This document shows, piece by piece, positions 63,946-64,000 of a stretch of DNA of 64,000 nt. The first letter of the stretch is position 1, and the number at the start of each line of letters is the position of its first letter. The translations under genes and the position numbers were made by a program. A model generated the notes under the pieces. It was not told the origin of the DNA. It did no database searches and was given only the letters and a program-made list of their open reading frames with translations. The DNA comes from Streptomyces actuosus (GTDB lineage: Bacteria; Actinomycetota; Actinomycetes; Streptomycetales; Streptomycetaceae), in assembly GCF_016921115.1 (NCBI RefSeq), contig NZ_JAFFZS010000002.1, positions 310,001 to 374,000 of the forward strand, read 5' to 3'.

Positions 63946-64000
63946 ATGTCACCCGCCCCACCCGCACCCGTCAAGCAGCCCCCCGCCGCCGACCGCGTCT
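63946..64000 (+). CDS. Start of an unidentified gene, cut by window edge
   Basis: Eighteen codons, MSPAPPAPVKQPPAADRV, run off the right edge. The phrase PVKQPPAADRV resembles the beginning of GntR/FadR-family regulators in Streptomyces, and regulators of that kind lie beside bkd genes as I remember, but this is too short to be sure. No ribosome site precedes the ATG. Confidence 0.45.
   Translation, partial: MSPAPPAPVKQPPAADRV

Overview
The window is GC-rich actinomycete DNA that I read as a Streptomyces chromosome segment close to oriC. The grounds are: start codons that are often GTG and genes coupled by ATGA/GTGA overlaps; the cell-wall/signalling operon fhaA-fhaB-pstP-rodA-pbpA-pknB next to a tRNA-Leu(CAG); crgA; three class E sortases; the proteasome activator Bpa; two branched-chain keto-acid dehydrogenase operons about 13 kb apart; and two replication/segregation signals, a DnaA-box cluster at 10430-10643 and a parS cluster at 47893-48025. 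From about 7.9 kb onward the gene order resembles the conserved core I remember from Streptomyces coelicolor (inference from memory, not a search).

Layout. (1) 1-7373: right-hand end of what looks like a thiopeptide gene cluster. It holds a truncated P450, a LanB-type glutamylation protein, a cobalamin-dependent radical SAM protein of the TsrM kind and an SDR, all overlapping on the + strand, then a convergent thiostrepton/nosiheptide-type 23S rRNA methyltransferase (tsnR-like). An unusual 181-bp palindrome (7377-7557) abuts the tsnR start. (2) 7894-15377: DUF5324-like protein, peptidyl-prolyl isomerase, rhomboid, DnaA-box cluster, crgA, then an operon of DUF881, sortase, a 53-aa membrane protein, pabA/trpG and two more sortases. 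(3) 15595-24377: the pknB...fhaA operon on the minus strand, then tRNA-Leu with its terminator. (4) 24555-29436: variable region with a small GntR protein, a broken small gene, and a minus-strand cassette (33-aa ORF, HExxH peptidase, multi-pass membrane protein, FAD monooxygenase). (5) 29437-37045: DUF2252, LLM oxidoreductase, J-domain protein, rhodanese, DUF5819/HTTM pair, TrmH-type methyltransferase. (6) 37184-45483: phenylacetate genes paaN and paaH with a TetR regulator, an Lrp-type regulator and the bkdABC operon; two near-identical palindromes suggest one TetR protein controls both sets. (7) 45535-52667: molybdenum-cofactor genes, parS cluster, divergent K+ channel/RCK pair, quinone oxidoreductase, secreted protein, bpa. 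(8) 52774-58172: two more Ser/Thr kinases (divergent), an APH-fold protein and a PNPOx-like protein. (9) 58595-62457: bkdFGH with an upstream palindrome and downstream hairpin. (10) 62853-64000: a scar in which a truncated, frameshifted AraC gene meets a truncated metallo-beta-lactamase gene, then the first codons of a new gene.

How the parts work together. Regions 2, 3 and 8 supply cell-envelope growth and its phospho-signalling: PASTA and other kinases, phosphatase, FHA adaptors, SEDS/PBP pair, CrgA, sortases. Regions 6 and 9 make branched-chain acyl-CoA starter units and degrade aromatic/beta-oxidation intermediates. The left edge adds a specialised-metabolite pathway with its own self-resistance. 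The only in-frame TTA codons I found are in the first sortase and the APH-like gene, which would make both dependent on the bldA tRNA. Identifications come from reading motifs and family memory; no database search was possible.
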